This document shows positions 22,674-32,232 of a stretch of 64,000 bases of DNA, piece after piece (within the stretch, counting starts at the first letter, position 1; each line of letters begins with the position of its first letter). The position numbers and the translations under genes are program-made. The stretch lies in assembly GCA_950022695.1 (NCBI GenBank), contig CATLLN010000002.1, positions 186,001-250,000 of the forward strand, written 5' to 3'. The notes under the pieces are model-generated. The model did not search any database. It saw only the letters and a list, made by a program, of their open reading frames with translations, and was not told the origin of the DNA. Source of the stretch: an uncultured bacterium. Its GTDB lineage: Bacteria; Cyanobacteriota; Vampirovibrionia; Gastranaerophilales; Gastranaerophilaceae.

Positions 22674-24443
22674 TTAGCTGAGTTTACGAATAAGTTCCTG
22701 TGCTTCTTCACATTCCGCAAAGTTTTCTGCAACCTTTTCTGCAAGCCTTAAAGCTTCATCATTGTTGCCAAGTTTTTCGTTGCATTTTGCAAGATTCAAC
22801 AGCACATTAACATTAAGCGGAGCTTTTTCAAGCATGTTTTCGAAAATAACTTTTGCCTGCTCATAGTTACCAAGTTCCAAATAGCATAATCCTAAAAGAT
22901 TCTGGACATCAGGCATTTTTTCAAGCTCATAAGCTTTTACAAGATACATTTTTGCAGTTTCAAAATCCCCTGCAAGGTGATAGATTCTGCCTGCAATAAA
23001 AAGTAAAAATGCGGAATCTGAACATTTTGACATAACTTTATCAATTTGTTCTTTTGCTTGCTCAATTTGTTTTAAATGTGTTTTATTTAGTGCAGAAAAA
23101 GCTAAAGCATTAGGGTTTTCCGGTTGAAGTTCAATCGCTTTTTGATAAAATTTATCTGCCGCTTCGAAATCAGATGTTGAATGAAGATAATTTGCATACT
23201 CAACAACAATTGAATAATTATTCGGATCAATTGAGTATGCTTTTTCAAACTCATCTTTAGCATAATCAAAAAGCCTTTTGTTCAGGTATATCACACCTAA
23301 ATCCTTATGAGCCGGTGCAAAATCCGGATTAAGCCCGCAGACTTTTTTCAAAATCTGTTCGGCTCTGTCTAAATCATTTGTCTTAACACACAAAATTGAC
23401 AGCTCGTAATAAGTTTGAGGATTCACAGAACCCTGCTTAATTATACGTTCATAAATTTCTTTGGCATTAGCAAACTGACCCGTTGTCATATAAATACTTG
23501 CAAGCTTTTTCAAATAATTTGCATTTTTAGGATTCATTATAACAAGCTGTTTCAGAAGAGAAATAGCAATTTCAAACTCTCCCAAAACCTGATAACAGCA
23601 GGCTAAATTAAACTTATAAGTAGGTTTTTGCGGATAAGATGAAGCAAGGTATTTGTAATGTTCAACAGATTCTCTAAACATTCCTGCTTTTACTTCAGAC
23701 AAAGCCCAAGCTACAATATAATTGTCTTCTTCCGGTTCAAGTTCATGAGCTTTGGCAAAATATTCGCAAGCCTCCTTGTGCTTTTCCTGAATCTGCAAAA
23801 TCGAAGCAATATTAAAATAAGTTAATGAATCCTTATCATTAATTTTTAATGCTTTGTTATAAGTTTCTATCGCTTTATCAAAATTACCGATTGTCAAATA
23901 AGAAGTACCTAAGTTGTTATATAACTGAAGGTTTTCAGGATTAAGTTCAATCGCTTTTTCAATATATTCAACACTTTTTTCAAAGTGATTTCCTGCCATA
24001 CTTGCAGTTCCAAGAATATAATATATTGAGTAATCATCACCCGAAATTTCCAATGCTTTTTTACCTGTTTCAATCGCTTCATCAAAATTTTCGGATTTAA
24101 TATAAACTATTGCAAGACTTTTATAAGCATCAATATATTCAGGTCTTAATTCTAACACTTTTAAATAAGCGTGTTTTGCTGCGATTAAGTCGTTTAAATT
24201 ATCATAACAACAGCCAAGGTAATACCAAACAAGAGCATCATCCTGCTTAAATTTTACAACATCTTCCAATATAGCCCTTGCAAAATCGTAATTTTCAAGG
24301 TTAACTTCACACAGCGCTAAAAGTTTTCGCGCCTCCATATCTTCAGAAATTTTTTCAATAGCTCCTGCAATAATTTCTTTTGCAGATTCAAATTCCTCTG
24401 ATTCTATTAGTTCATAAATTTTATCAATCTCTTTATCTTCCAT
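22674..24443 (-). CDS. TPR-repeat protein (589 aa)
   Basis: Almost the whole protein is built of about sixteen 34-residue TPR units, with typical lines such as YNNLGTSYLTIGNFDKAIETY and 'AIELNPENLQLY'. There is no signal peptide or membrane segment, so it is probably cytoplasmic and acts as a protein-binding scaffold. No enzymatic domain is attached. It lies alone before its terminator. The start has no SD; TGATATAAT ends 9 bases before the ATG (24453-24458), suggesting a very short leader. Confidence 0.8.
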   Translation of the reverse strand: MEDKEIDKIYELIESEEFESAKEIIAGAIEKISEDMEARKLLALCEVNLENYDFARAILEDVVKFKQDDALVWYYLGCCYDNLNDLIAAKHAYLKVLELRPEYIDAYKSLAIVYIKSENFDEAIETGKKALEISGDDYSIYYILGTASMAGNHFEKSVEYIEKAIELNPENLQLYNNLGTSYLTIGNFDKAIETYNKALKINDKDSLTYFNIASILQIQEKHKEACEYFAKAHELEPEEDNYIVAWALSEVKAGMFRESVEHYKYLASSYPQKPTYKFNLACCYQVLGEFEIAISLLKQLVIMNPKNANYLKKLASIYMTTGQFANAKEIYERIIKQGSVNPQTYYELSILCVKTNDLDRAEQILKKVCGLNPDFAPAHKDLGVIYLNKRLFDYAKDEFEKAYSIDPNNYSIVVEYANYLHSTSDFEAADKFYQKAIELQPENPNALAFSALNKTHLKQIEQAKEQIDKVMSKCSDSAFLLFIAGRIYHLAGDFETAKMYLVKAYELEKMPDVQNLLGLCYLELGNYEQAKVIFENMLEKAPLNVNVLLNLAKCNEKLGNNDEALRLAEKVAENFAECEEAQELIRKLS

Positions 24444-24484
24444 AATAATTTTATTATATCATGTAAATTTAATGTTACAAAAAG

Positions 24485-25294
24485 TTATTTTTTCATACGT
24501 GTTTTCAACCCAAATTTTACAAGGTTATTTATCATATCCTGAGGTAAATAAGACATAATCTGTGCAAATTTAGCATCACGTCCAAGTGTATAAGAAGATT
24601 TAGGATTACTTTTTTGTGCAATTTTCGTAATGAAAGCCGCAGCATCTTCTACTTTTAAACCTTTATTTGTATTTTTCAAAGCGTTATTTTTCAAAAACTC
24701 CATTTCACATTCATACCCCTCGCAGTGCTCAATCAATTCACTATTACGTTTAACAGATTTTTCCCAAATTGGAGTAGAAATAACCCCTGGTTTAACTGAC
24801 ACAACTTTAATACCTCTGTGATTTTCAATTCCGAAAGCATTGAAAAATATATCCAAAGCTCTTTTTGATGCACAATAGGGACTAATAAAAGGAAAGTGCC
24901 CAAAACTTGACATAGAACTTATATTAATAATTTTCCCGTTATCAAGCAATGGCAAAAGTTTTTGAGTAAAATCAATGTGAGAAAACGTATTTACATCAAA
25001 TTGTTCCCGCAGATTATCAACATCTAAAACTTCAATAGGTCCGGCAGATACACATCCTGCCGCGTTAATCAAAACATCTACTTTATCAGTTTTAGATTTA
25101 ATAAATTCAGCCGCTGCCTGAATAGATTCTCTATCAGTCATATCAATATAAAAATATTCAACATTATTAACATGTTCTATAAGTTTTTCATTTCTGAACC
25201 CTGCAAAAACATGCCAACCAAGTGCCGAAAACTGTTTGACAAGCTCTTTGCCAAGTCCTGATGTTGTGCCAGTAATTATAATATTTTTTTTCAT
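24485..25294 (-). CDS. Short-chain dehydrogenase/reductase
   Basis: The 269-aa NAD(P)-dependent oxidoreductase has the classical SDR layout: TGTTSGLGKEL (7-17, cofactor loop), INAAGC (about 78), catalytic Ser in INISSMSSFG, and YCASKRALDIF with the Tyr-x-x-x-Lys pair (about 151-155). The C-terminal part (about 190-269) is longer than minimal SDRs and resembles lipid- or sterol-type SDRs. The substrate is unknown. AAGGAG lies 7 bases before the ATG. It follows the secretion operon on the same strand, with a hairpin between. Confidence 0.85.
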   Translation of the reverse strand: MKKNIIITGTTSGLGKELVKQFSALGWHVFAGFRNEKLIEHVNNVEYFYIDMTDRESIQAAAEFIKSKTDKVDVLINAAGCVSAGPIEVLDVDNLREQFDVNTFSHIDFTQKLLPLLDNGKIINISSMSSFGHFPFISPYCASKRALDIFFNAFGIENHRGIKVVSVKPGVISTPIWEKSVKRNSELIEHCEGYECEMEFLKNNALKNTNKGLKVEDAAAFITKIAQKSNPKSSYTLGRDAKFAQIMSYLPQDMINNLVKFGLKTRMKK

Positions 25295-25313
25295 AATAAC
25301 TCCTTATAAACTC

Positions 25314-25351
25314 AAAAGGGCTCTGAATCTTCAAAGTCCTTTTGATAAATT
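25314..25351 (-). other. Intercistronic hairpin
   Basis: TCAAAAGG pairs with CCTTTTGA across 18 bases that hold a further short stem. No T-run follows on minus, so it may be a weak terminator or RNA-stability element between the secretion operon and the SDR gene. Confidence 0.4.
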
Positions 25352-25377
25352 TCAACCTAATTATTTCTTGCGCAATA

Positions 25378-26598
25378 TTACATACCCATGTATGATGCGA
25401 ATAGTGGTAAGTACAATGCCGCTGCAAGGATAAGTACGATAGTACCGATTACAATCAACATGATTGGCTCAATCATTTTTGTCATAATATCGATAATTGT
25501 ATCTAATTGTTTATCGATATAGTTTGTTGCCTGACCTAACATATCACCCAAACGACCTGATTGTTCACCTGTTGCAATCATAAACAAAATCATTTTAGGC
25601 ATAGTTCTGGTTGAACGAAGCGCTGCAGATAAGTGCTGCCCTTGTTGAACACGAACAGTTGCTTCTTCAACTCTTGTTTCTAATGTGTGATTTGTCAATG
25701 TCATATTTGACAGATATAAACATTCCAAAATCGGTACACCTGCATCATACGCAACTTGCATAACCGCAATAAAGTTTGCAAAGTTTGAATATTGAATCAA
25801 ATCTGTTAAAACCGGAACTTTTAAAACAAGTTCGTCGATTTTCCATTTACTAGGTTTCCAACGGAATAAGAACTGGATAAACGCACCAACTGCAGCAAAA
25901 CCAATCGGAATTGCATACCAGTTTTTCTTCATCCACAAGCCCATTTCCATCAATACTCTTGTGATCCAAGGTAACTGCATGCCCATTGAATCAAACATTT
26001 CCTTAAATACAGGGAATACAAATACCAACATGACAATTACGATAAATACAGCAAGTAAAATTACGAATACCGGATACATCAAAGTTCCGATTACTTTACT
26101 TCTGATAGATGCTTGTTTATTTAAAAGTTCCAACAAACGATCAAGAGTTTTTTCCAACTCCCCTGAATCTTCACCGGCTCTAACCAGACCGATATAAACC
26201 TGACCAAATTGTTCCGGATATTTTGCAATAGTACCAGCAAAAGTACCGCCGTTCATAATTTGTCGTCTTAACTCTGTCGCTACCTGACGAATTTTTAATT
26301 TCGCAGCATCGTTTTCAATGAACAACAAAGATTCAATAATCGGAATACCCGCAGCAGCCAAAATTTGCAGAGTAGATGTAAAATCAATTTGATCTGATAA
26401 ACCCAGTTTAGGCATTCTGCCTGTTGGTTTTTTCTTATCATCTTTTTTACCTACAGCTTGTTCTTCAACAATATTTGTAGGAGTAAAACCTAACGCTCTG
26501 ACGGAAGCTCGGGCTTCACGTAAATCATCAGCTTCAACCTTCCCCTTAACAATCTCATTTGTACCGTCTTTTAATGCTGTATAATTATAAATTGTCAT
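25378..26598 (-). CDS. Inner-membrane platform protein, PilC/GspF family
   Basis: This is the polytopic platform on which the assembly ATPase acts in type IV pili and type II secretion. The 406-aa protein has two GspF domains: LSDQIDFTSTLQILAAAGIPI with LFIENDAAKLKIR near the N-terminus, and FANFIAVMQVAYDAGVPI in the second. Three hydrophobic segments lie at about 165-190, 215-240 and 375-400. Typical motifs include VRAGEDSGELE and IATGEQSGRL. It is the last gene of the four-gene operon, 7 bases after the ATPase gene. Confidence 0.93.
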   Translation of the reverse strand: MTIYNYTALKDGTNEIVKGKVEADDLREARASVRALGFTPTNIVEEQAVGKKDDKKKPTGRMPKLGLSDQIDFTSTLQILAAAGIPIIESLLFIENDAAKLKIRQVATELRRQIMNGGTFAGTIAKYPEQFGQVYIGLVRAGEDSGELEKTLDRLLELLNKQASIRSKVIGTLMYPVFVILLAVFIVIVMLVFVFPVFKEMFDSMGMQLPWITRVLMEMGLWMKKNWYAIPIGFAAVGAFIQFLFRWKPSKWKIDELVLKVPVLTDLIQYSNFANFIAVMQVAYDAGVPILECLYLSNMTLTNHTLETRVEEATVRVQQGQHLSAALRSTRTMPKMILFMIATGEQSGRLGDMLGQATNYIDKQLDTIIDIMTKMIEPIMLIVIGTIVLILAAALYLPLFASYMGM

Positions 26599-26605
26599 AC
26601 TTCAC

Positions 26606-28663
26606 CTATTCGCCTGCCATACCTAATACTCTGACAAATTCTTCAATTGTAGTTTGTCCCTTAACAATATGGTTATAACAAGATTTATGTAGTGTCATCA
26701 TACCATTAGCCACTGCACTTTCCTCAATTTCCAAATCATGAGCACCCTGTGCAATAAGCTTTTTAATTTCTTTTGTAATCTGCATAATTTCATAAACGCC
26801 CAAACGACCTTTATATCCTTGGAAACCACATTTATTACAGCCTTTAGATCTGTAAATCGGTGTTTTCATAAGTTTATCAATCATTTCAGGATCTGTTGTA
26901 ATCATTGCAGCTTCTTCTTTTGTCGGGTAATATTCTTCCTTACAATCGTCACAAAGTTTTCTAACAAGACGTTGTGCAATTACGCCGGATAATGTTGAAG
27001 ATACAAGGTAATCTTTTGCACCCATCTCAATCAAACGAGTAACTGTTGCAGCTGCAGAGTTTGTGTGGACGGTACTTAATACTAAGTGACCTGTCAACGC
27101 TGCTGAAATCGCAATTTCAAGAGTTTCATAGTCACGAATCTCACCGACAAGAATAATATCAGGGTCTTGACGAAGAATTGCTCTCATACATGATGCAAAT
27201 GTAATACCTGCTTTTGCGTTTATTTGAGATTGGTTAATACCTTCAAGCTTAATTTCTATCGGATCCTCAATTGTTGTAATATTTACGGATTCATCATTCA
27301 AACTCTTAAGTACAGAATAAAGAGTTGTAGTTTTACCTGAACCTGTAGGACCTGATGTTAAAATAATACCATTTGGGCAAGATACCATCTGTTTAACTTT
27401 TTGAATATCACCCTCGTGAGCACCGACAAGTTTAATCTCTTTATCATTAGAAGCAAGAGATACTGCAGGCGCCAAAATACGAATACAGACCTTCTCTTTA
27501 CCGGATACAGGAAGAGTGTTAATACGGAAGTCGTAAGAACAATCTCTGTATGAAATAGAGAACGTACCATCTTGAGGACGTCTGTTTTCTGCAATATTCA
27601 TTCTTGCCATTACCTTGAAACGTGCAATAACAGAGGTTTCAACTTTTGCCGGAACATCAAGAACTTTTTGTAACATACCGTCTTTTCTGTAACGGACAAT
27701 GTAACCTGAAAGTCTTGGCTCAATGTGAATATCGGAAACTTTATTATCAATACCGTTTGTAATAATTTGGTTAACAAATTTTGCAACAGAACCTGTTGAG
27801 TCCTGCAATTCCGCATCAACTTGTTCCCATAATGTAGCTTCTTCTTCAGTATCAAGTGTTTCTGTTTTGATTTGTTCAATAATTTCTTCTGTTTGCTTTT
27901 TCTGAGCAGAGAAGAAAGTATTTAATGAGTTTTCAAACTCATAGTGAGTCATCAATAATTGTTTAGGATTTTGTCCTGTCAAATAGATAATCTCTTTCAT
28001 GATATCCATTTTGATAGGTTTTACAACCCCTAAAACAAGAGTTTTGCCATCAGATGAAATCGGTATTACACGATTTGCTCTAATAAAATCTTCCGGCAAA
28101 ATATTAACAAACTTTTTCTGTTCAACAAGTTGCTCACTAGAAACAAGATCATAACCGGATTGATCATGTAATACATTTTTCAATTGATCAAGTGAAATTA
28201 ACCCCATTTCAAATAAAGTTGAACCGATTGGTACGTTTTTACGTTTTGATGCTGCAAGAGCTTTCATCAAATCGACTTCAGATAATATACCTTTAGAAAC
28301 AAGCATTTCACCAAGCTTACTTACTGTATCAGATGACTTAGCGGCAGGTTTTGCCACTTGTTGAGCTTCTGAATCCGTTCCGCCTGTTGGAACATCTGCA
28401 ATAGTATCAGCTGATATAAAAGAGCCCAATAATTCTTTTAAATCATCATCTCCAACAAGCATAAACTTTATTGATTGCTGAAATGTTTTTTTCATTAAAG
28501 CATTAATTTCATCTTTATTTGAATTTTTAGATACTGCAACAAAAAGAAAATTATCCTTGACACTAATCGGGACAAAGTGGTATTGTCCCATTAGATTTTT
28601 ATCAATACTATCAAGTACTTTTTGATCTATACTGTTTTTTAATCTTAAAATTAGTGCGTTCAT
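26606..28663 (-). CDS. Pilus/secretion assembly ATPase, PilB/GspE family
   Basis: This hexameric ATPase drives pilin polymerisation. The 685-aa protein has an N-terminal MshEN region with two repeats, SKLGEMLVSKGILSEVDLMK and PIGSTLFEMGLISLDQLKNV (about 115-170). The catalytic core follows, with SGPTGSGKTTTLYSVL (Walker A, about 440), an Asp box, ILVGEIRD (Walker B), the His box LSTVHTNSAAATVTRL, and a zinc-binding CxxC-x(n)-CxxC insert (LCDDC and GCNKC). MshEN domains bind cyclic di-GMP in some relatives; here the consensus Arg of the first repeat is Lys, so binding is uncertain. A separate promoter may precede it (TTGACA-N17-TAAAGT, 28676-28704). Confidence 0.93.
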   Translation of the reverse strand: MNALILRLKNSIDQKVLDSIDKNLMGQYHFVPISVKDNFLFVAVSKNSNKDEINALMKKTFQQSIKFMLVGDDDLKELLGSFISADTIADVPTGGTDSEAQQVAKPAAKSSDTVSKLGEMLVSKGILSEVDLMKALAASKRKNVPIGSTLFEMGLISLDQLKNVLHDQSGYDLVSSEQLVEQKKFVNILPEDFIRANRVIPISSDGKTLVLGVVKPIKMDIMKEIIYLTGQNPKQLLMTHYEFENSLNTFFSAQKKQTEEIIEQIKTETLDTEEEATLWEQVDAELQDSTGSVAKFVNQIITNGIDNKVSDIHIEPRLSGYIVRYRKDGMLQKVLDVPAKVETSVIARFKVMARMNIAENRRPQDGTFSISYRDCSYDFRINTLPVSGKEKVCIRILAPAVSLASNDKEIKLVGAHEGDIQKVKQMVSCPNGIILTSGPTGSGKTTTLYSVLKSLNDESVNITTIEDPIEIKLEGINQSQINAKAGITFASCMRAILRQDPDIILVGEIRDYETLEIAISAALTGHLVLSTVHTNSAAATVTRLIEMGAKDYLVSSTLSGVIAQRLVRKLCDDCKEEYYPTKEEAAMITTDPEMIDKLMKTPIYRSKGCNKCGFQGYKGRLGVYEIMQITKEIKKLIAQGAHDLEIEESAVANGMMTLHKSCYNHIVKGQTTIEEFVRVLGMAGE

Positions 28664-28675
28664 TTACGTTTCTGT

Positions 28676-28704
28676 ACTTTATCTTTTCTTAATATGTGTG
28701 TCAA
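28676..28704 (-). promoter_or_regulatory. Possible internal promoter before the PilB/GspE gene
   Basis: On minus, a perfect TTGACA, 17-base spacer and TAAAGT, ending 12 bases before the ATG. No clear SD accompanies this start. Confidence 0.45.
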
Positions 28705-28727
28705 CTATATTTTAATACATCTATGGT

Positions 28728-30647
28728 TTATAACATATTATCATCTGCTACTGCATCTTCAGTATCAATAACAATTTGAGGTGTCAACATAATAACCATT
28801 TCTTCTTTAGATTTTGAAGTACCGGTACTTCTGAAAAACATACCGATTACAGGAAGATCTCCTAAGAAAGGTATTTTGTTTACGGATTTTGTTTCATTTT
28901 CTTGAATCATACCACCGATAACAAGAGTTTCACCATCTTTGATACGAACACCTTTTAAGTCGAGGTCACGTCTTTGAAGCAATGTAGCTGCCAAATCTTG
29001 TTCACCTGTTTCACCTGTAGCATAAACTTGTTCTTTAATTGTTTTATATTCAGGTTTAACATCAAGAGTTACATAACCATCCGGTGAGATAAACGGTGTA
29101 ATTGTAACTTTAATACCGTTGTCATCCTTGATTTCGTAATCTCTCTGTACTTGAGCAGAACCTGATGCTGAACCAGAATCCAAATATTGAGAAGTTACTT
29201 TAGCAACATAATCTGAAGTTAAGTCAATTGTTGATTGTTGACCGCTTGTTAAAAGAACTTTCGGATTAGCTAACACGCGACCTTTTTTATTTTCAACCAA
29301 GTAATTAACTGAATATTTCAACTGTGGTGAAGTACTCCATTTGCTAACTTTACCAACTGTTTCATAAGCACCTTTTTCATCATCCCAAGATGAACTGTCA
29401 ACTAAGTAGTATCCGTGTCCTGCAAAGAATATAGGATACATAGAATCAGTTGCAAAACCTTTACCGCCACCTGCGTTAAATGAGAAGTTTTTGCTTAAGA
29501 ATTGCCAAGTATTATCAAATGTTTTACTTCCGGATTCAGATAATGAAATAACTTGAACTTCCATATAAGCTTGAGGTGTTTTCTTATCATTAGCAGCGAT
29601 ATATTCTCTAATCATATCTATTTGAGACTCAGAGCCACCAATAACTTGAATTGAACCTTGAGTAGGGAAGTATGTAACAGATAAATTCAATAACGGTAAG
29701 CTATCTAATTTAAATGTTTCATCATCATTTGATGATTCTTCTGTAGTTTGCTGAGCTCCAAGAACACAAGCTAACTGCCCCCCGCCAACAGAAATTGAAC
29801 CACTGCCGCCGCCAGAAGAACTGCTTGAAGAATCATCATCTGAAGCAAAACCGGTAACAATACCTGCAGCTCCGCCTGATGAACCTCCGCCATTAATTAT
29901 AGTCATTGAAGGGAACAATGAATTACATATTGATGCTGACATTTCAGCTGGTGTTGTATGATTAACCTTAAAAGTATTAATTGCAGGTTTTTTATCAAAT
30001 TGTTCTACAACCCTTCTTACAAGAGCTACATCATTTTCAGTACCTGTTACGATTAATTCATTTGTAGCAGGGTTTGTTGCAACAATAAAACCTTTTGACA
30101 TACCAGGATTTAAAGCACCTTTACCTTTTGCTGAGAAAATACTAGTATTTAAGAAATGAGAAATCGCTACTGCATTTACATATTTCACAGGAATTACAGT
30201 CATGCTCTTATTACGTTCAGCAAGAGATAAAGCATTTTCAGTAGTTGATACAACTAAAGTATTTGCCTTGATGTCATAGAACAAATCATTTGTTCTTACA
30301 ACTAAATCAAGAGCTTCTTTTAGCGGAATATCAACTAAATCCATTGTAACTGTACCTTCAACACCTTGTGCAAAGATAATATTCATTCCGGCTTGATCAG
30401 CAAACATTCTCAAAACCTGAGTAACATCAGCATCTCTCAAACTTAAATTTACAACTGAATCTGAATTAGGAATAGTCACATCAGATCTTAAATTTACAAC
30501 TGATGTTTCACCTGCTCTAATAGCCGGTTTTCCTGCTTCATAACCGTAATAATCGTTCATTGCAAACGATGCAGTCATGGAATTTGTTATCATAAATGCT
30601 GACAACATAACACTTGCAATAATTTTTTCTCTAATCTTATTTTTCAT
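28728..30647 (-). CDS. Secretin, PilQ/GspD family
   Basis: Secretins form the outer-membrane channel for type IV pili or type II secretion. The 639-aa protein has a signal peptide (about 1-29). An STN-like domain (VVNLSLRDADVTQVLRMFAD) and N1-type repeats follow, with a Ser/Gly-rich insert (about 270-290). The C-terminal secretin barrel contains LQRRDLDLKGVRIKDGETLV, KIPFLGDLPVIGMFF and EEMVIMLTPQIV. AGGAGC lies 6 bases before the ATG. It follows the PilP/GspC-like gene and precedes the ATPase, so the operon links periplasm, outer membrane and motor. Confidence 0.94.
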   Translation of the reverse strand: MKNKIREKIIASVMLSAFMITNSMTASFAMNDYYGYEAGKPAIRAGETSVVNLRSDVTIPNSDSVVNLSLRDADVTQVLRMFADQAGMNIIFAQGVEGTVTMDLVDIPLKEALDLVVRTNDLFYDIKANTLVVSTTENALSLAERNKSMTVIPVKYVNAVAISHFLNTSIFSAKGKGALNPGMSKGFIVATNPATNELIVTGTENDVALVRRVVEQFDKKPAINTFKVNHTTPAEMSASICNSLFPSMTIINGGGSSGGAAGIVTGFASDDDSSSSSSGGGSGSISVGGGQLACVLGAQQTTEESSNDDETFKLDSLPLLNLSVTYFPTQGSIQVIGGSESQIDMIREYIAANDKKTPQAYMEVQVISLSESGSKTFDNTWQFLSKNFSFNAGGGKGFATDSMYPIFFAGHGYYLVDSSSWDDEKGAYETVGKVSKWSTSPQLKYSVNYLVENKKGRVLANPKVLLTSGQQSTIDLTSDYVAKVTSQYLDSGSASGSAQVQRDYEIKDDNGIKVTITPFISPDGYVTLDVKPEYKTIKEQVYATGETGEQDLAATLLQRRDLDLKGVRIKDGETLVIGGMIQENETKSVNKIPFLGDLPVIGMFFRSTGTSKSKEEMVIMLTPQIVIDTEDAVADDNML

Positions 30648-30675
30648 ATTTGCTCCTGCTTATTACTTTTTATTA

Positions 30676-31479
30676 TTAACCTTTTCTACCACCAAATCTG
30701 CTTCTCAAGTTATATAAATCATTTTGAGTTCTATCAAAAGATTCTTTTGAGAATAATTCACCAATACTTGCTGAATATATGTTTGAGCCAAGTCCTACAG
30801 TAATCCAAGATGGATTAATTTGCATAACTTTGTATTCCTGCCCCATAATTTTATCACCCTGACGAACAAGATAATCTTTATCATCAACATTTATAATTGC
30901 TGACGGACTTGTTTTATTATACATAATACCAACAACTTTTGTTCTTGTTATTTTAGCTGCTGCAGCATCAGCCGGCGCTAAAGTCGTAGGCGGAACCGGT
31001 AAATTAAAGCTATAAGGACTGATGTCATCAGGCTGACGAACAACAACATCTTTTAGCTTTTCCAGTTCTGCAATCCTTGAATTGTAAGCATTTGCCTCTG
31101 CAATAGCAGAATTTTTCGCATCTTCAAAAGCTTGTATTTCATCTGAAGGCATAAACGGATCTGAACGACCGATTGAAGTAACATCATACGATACCATAGC
31201 ACTTGCTTGATTTGAATCTACATCCATATCAACATTTCCTTCAGCCGGGACTTTTACTTCTTCTCTTTTGACCGGTTCTGCAACATTAGCAACAGGCTCT
31301 ACCGAAGCTATAGCCTCAGGAGCTTCTGACTTATCACCGCCAAAGTTTTGTAATACGCCGCATCCGCAAGCGATAACACCAACAGAAAAAACCACTAACA
31401 ATAAGGATAATACCCATTTGCCACGTTTACTGAATGTATTATCTACCCAACTATCATTCCTATAGTAATTTAAGTTCAC
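30676..31479 (-). CDS. PilP/GspC-like inner-membrane linker protein
   Basis: This 267-aa bitopic protein has a short cytoplasmic N-terminus, one membrane helix (about 22-40) and a periplasmic region. SIGRSDPFMPSDE resembles the R-DPF motif of PilP. The C-terminal domain (VVGIMYNKTSPSAIINVDDK through SIGELF) resembles the PilP/GspC homology region that contacts the secretin. An ATG at 31494 is in frame, but GGTGGAG fits best with the GTG at 31479. It is the first gene of the operon, with the secretin next. PilM, PilN and PilO are not adjacent. Confidence 0.7.
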   Translation of the reverse strand: MNLNYYRNDSWVDNTFSKRGKWVLSLLLVVFSVGVIACGCGVLQNFGGDKSEAPEAIASVEPVANVAEPVKREEVKVPAEGNVDMDVDSNQASAMVSYDVTSIGRSDPFMPSDEIQAFEDAKNSAIAEANAYNSRIAELEKLKDVVVRQPDDISPYSFNLPVPPTTLAPADAAAAKITRTKVVGIMYNKTSPSAIINVDDKDYLVRQGDKIMGQEYKVMQINPSWITVGLGSNIYSASIGELFSKESFDRTQNDLYNLRSRFGGRKG

Positions 31480-31590
31480 TTTCTCTCCACCCATCTAATT
31501 AGTTATATATCAACTACATTATATTAAAGCTCTTAATTTTATGTATCAGTTATTTAATGTATTTTCAAAATAACTATACCATCATTTACA

Positions 31591-31619
31591 ATAATATAAT
31601 AATCTGTCAATTAAGTCAA
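31591..31619 (-). promoter_or_regulatory. Promoter of the secretion/pilus operon
   Basis: On minus TTGACT, 17-base spacer, TATTAT. A second TTGACA lies 7 bases further in, so two overlapping promoters are possible. The leader is about 100 nt. Confidence 0.55.
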
Positions 31620-31752
31620 AAAAACGATTCTTTAATAAGTTTCAGCACAAATCACCCCCAAAACAATGATAGATAAAGGATTTCAGTATGTTAATATTTT
31701 GTTACGTGCAGCCAATTGTGCTCAAAATTTCAATCCAAAGATGTACTTCAAA

Positions 31753-32232
31753 TTATGGACGAACACTTATTCTTTCAAGCTTTCTGACAAATCTTACCAA
31801 TTTTGACTCGGTATCTGCAGTGATTGAATCAACAAGAATAGTCTTACAGCCTAAGTATTTACCACATAATACATCTGTTAATGGTCTATCTCCTACAAGA
31901 ACACAATCTGTAACATTAATTCCTTGTTCTTCTAAAAATTTCTCAACATAACAAGTTTTAGGTTTACAAGCATTAAAAAGAAGCGGAAAATCTGAAATTT
32001 GTTTAACTTTTGCAATATATTCTTCATTTTTGTTATTAGAAACAACTGCGACAAAAAATTTTTCACGAACCGTTTGCAACCAGTCAAGCATTTTTGGAGA
32101 ATATTCAGCTGACTTTGATGCCATTAAAGTACTGTCAAGATCAAAAAGCATTGCCTTAACACCTTCTTGCTGTAATTTTTCCAAATCAATATCATAAATA
32201 CTTTTTAAATTATAATCAGGTTTAATAAACAT
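31753..32232 (-). CDS. YqeG-family HAD phosphatase
   Basis: The 159-aa protein has the HAD subclass IIIA layout: FDLDST (Asp31 and Asp33, nucleophile and acid), VVSNN (motif II), ACKPKT (Lys, motif III) and VGDRPLTDVLCG (motif IV). This is the YqeG family; related proteins dephosphorylate phosphatidylglycerol phosphate in some bacteria and plastids, so a role in PG synthesis is possible but inferred. It overlaps the U32 peptidase gene by 11 bases, so translation is probably coupled. Confidence 0.88.
   Translation of the reverse strand: MFIKPDYNLKSIYDIDLEKLQQEGVKAMLFDLDSTLMASKSAEYSPKMLDWLQTVREKFFVAVVSNNKNEEYIAKVKQISDFPLLFNACKPKTCYVEKFLEEQGINVTDCVLVGDRPLTDVLCGKYLGCKTILVDSITADTESKLVRFVRKLERISVRP

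Noticed and set aside
27358-27879. Minus-strand frames inside the PilB/GspE gene
   Set aside because: They are shadows of the ATPase gene in another frame, with no SD and no domain.
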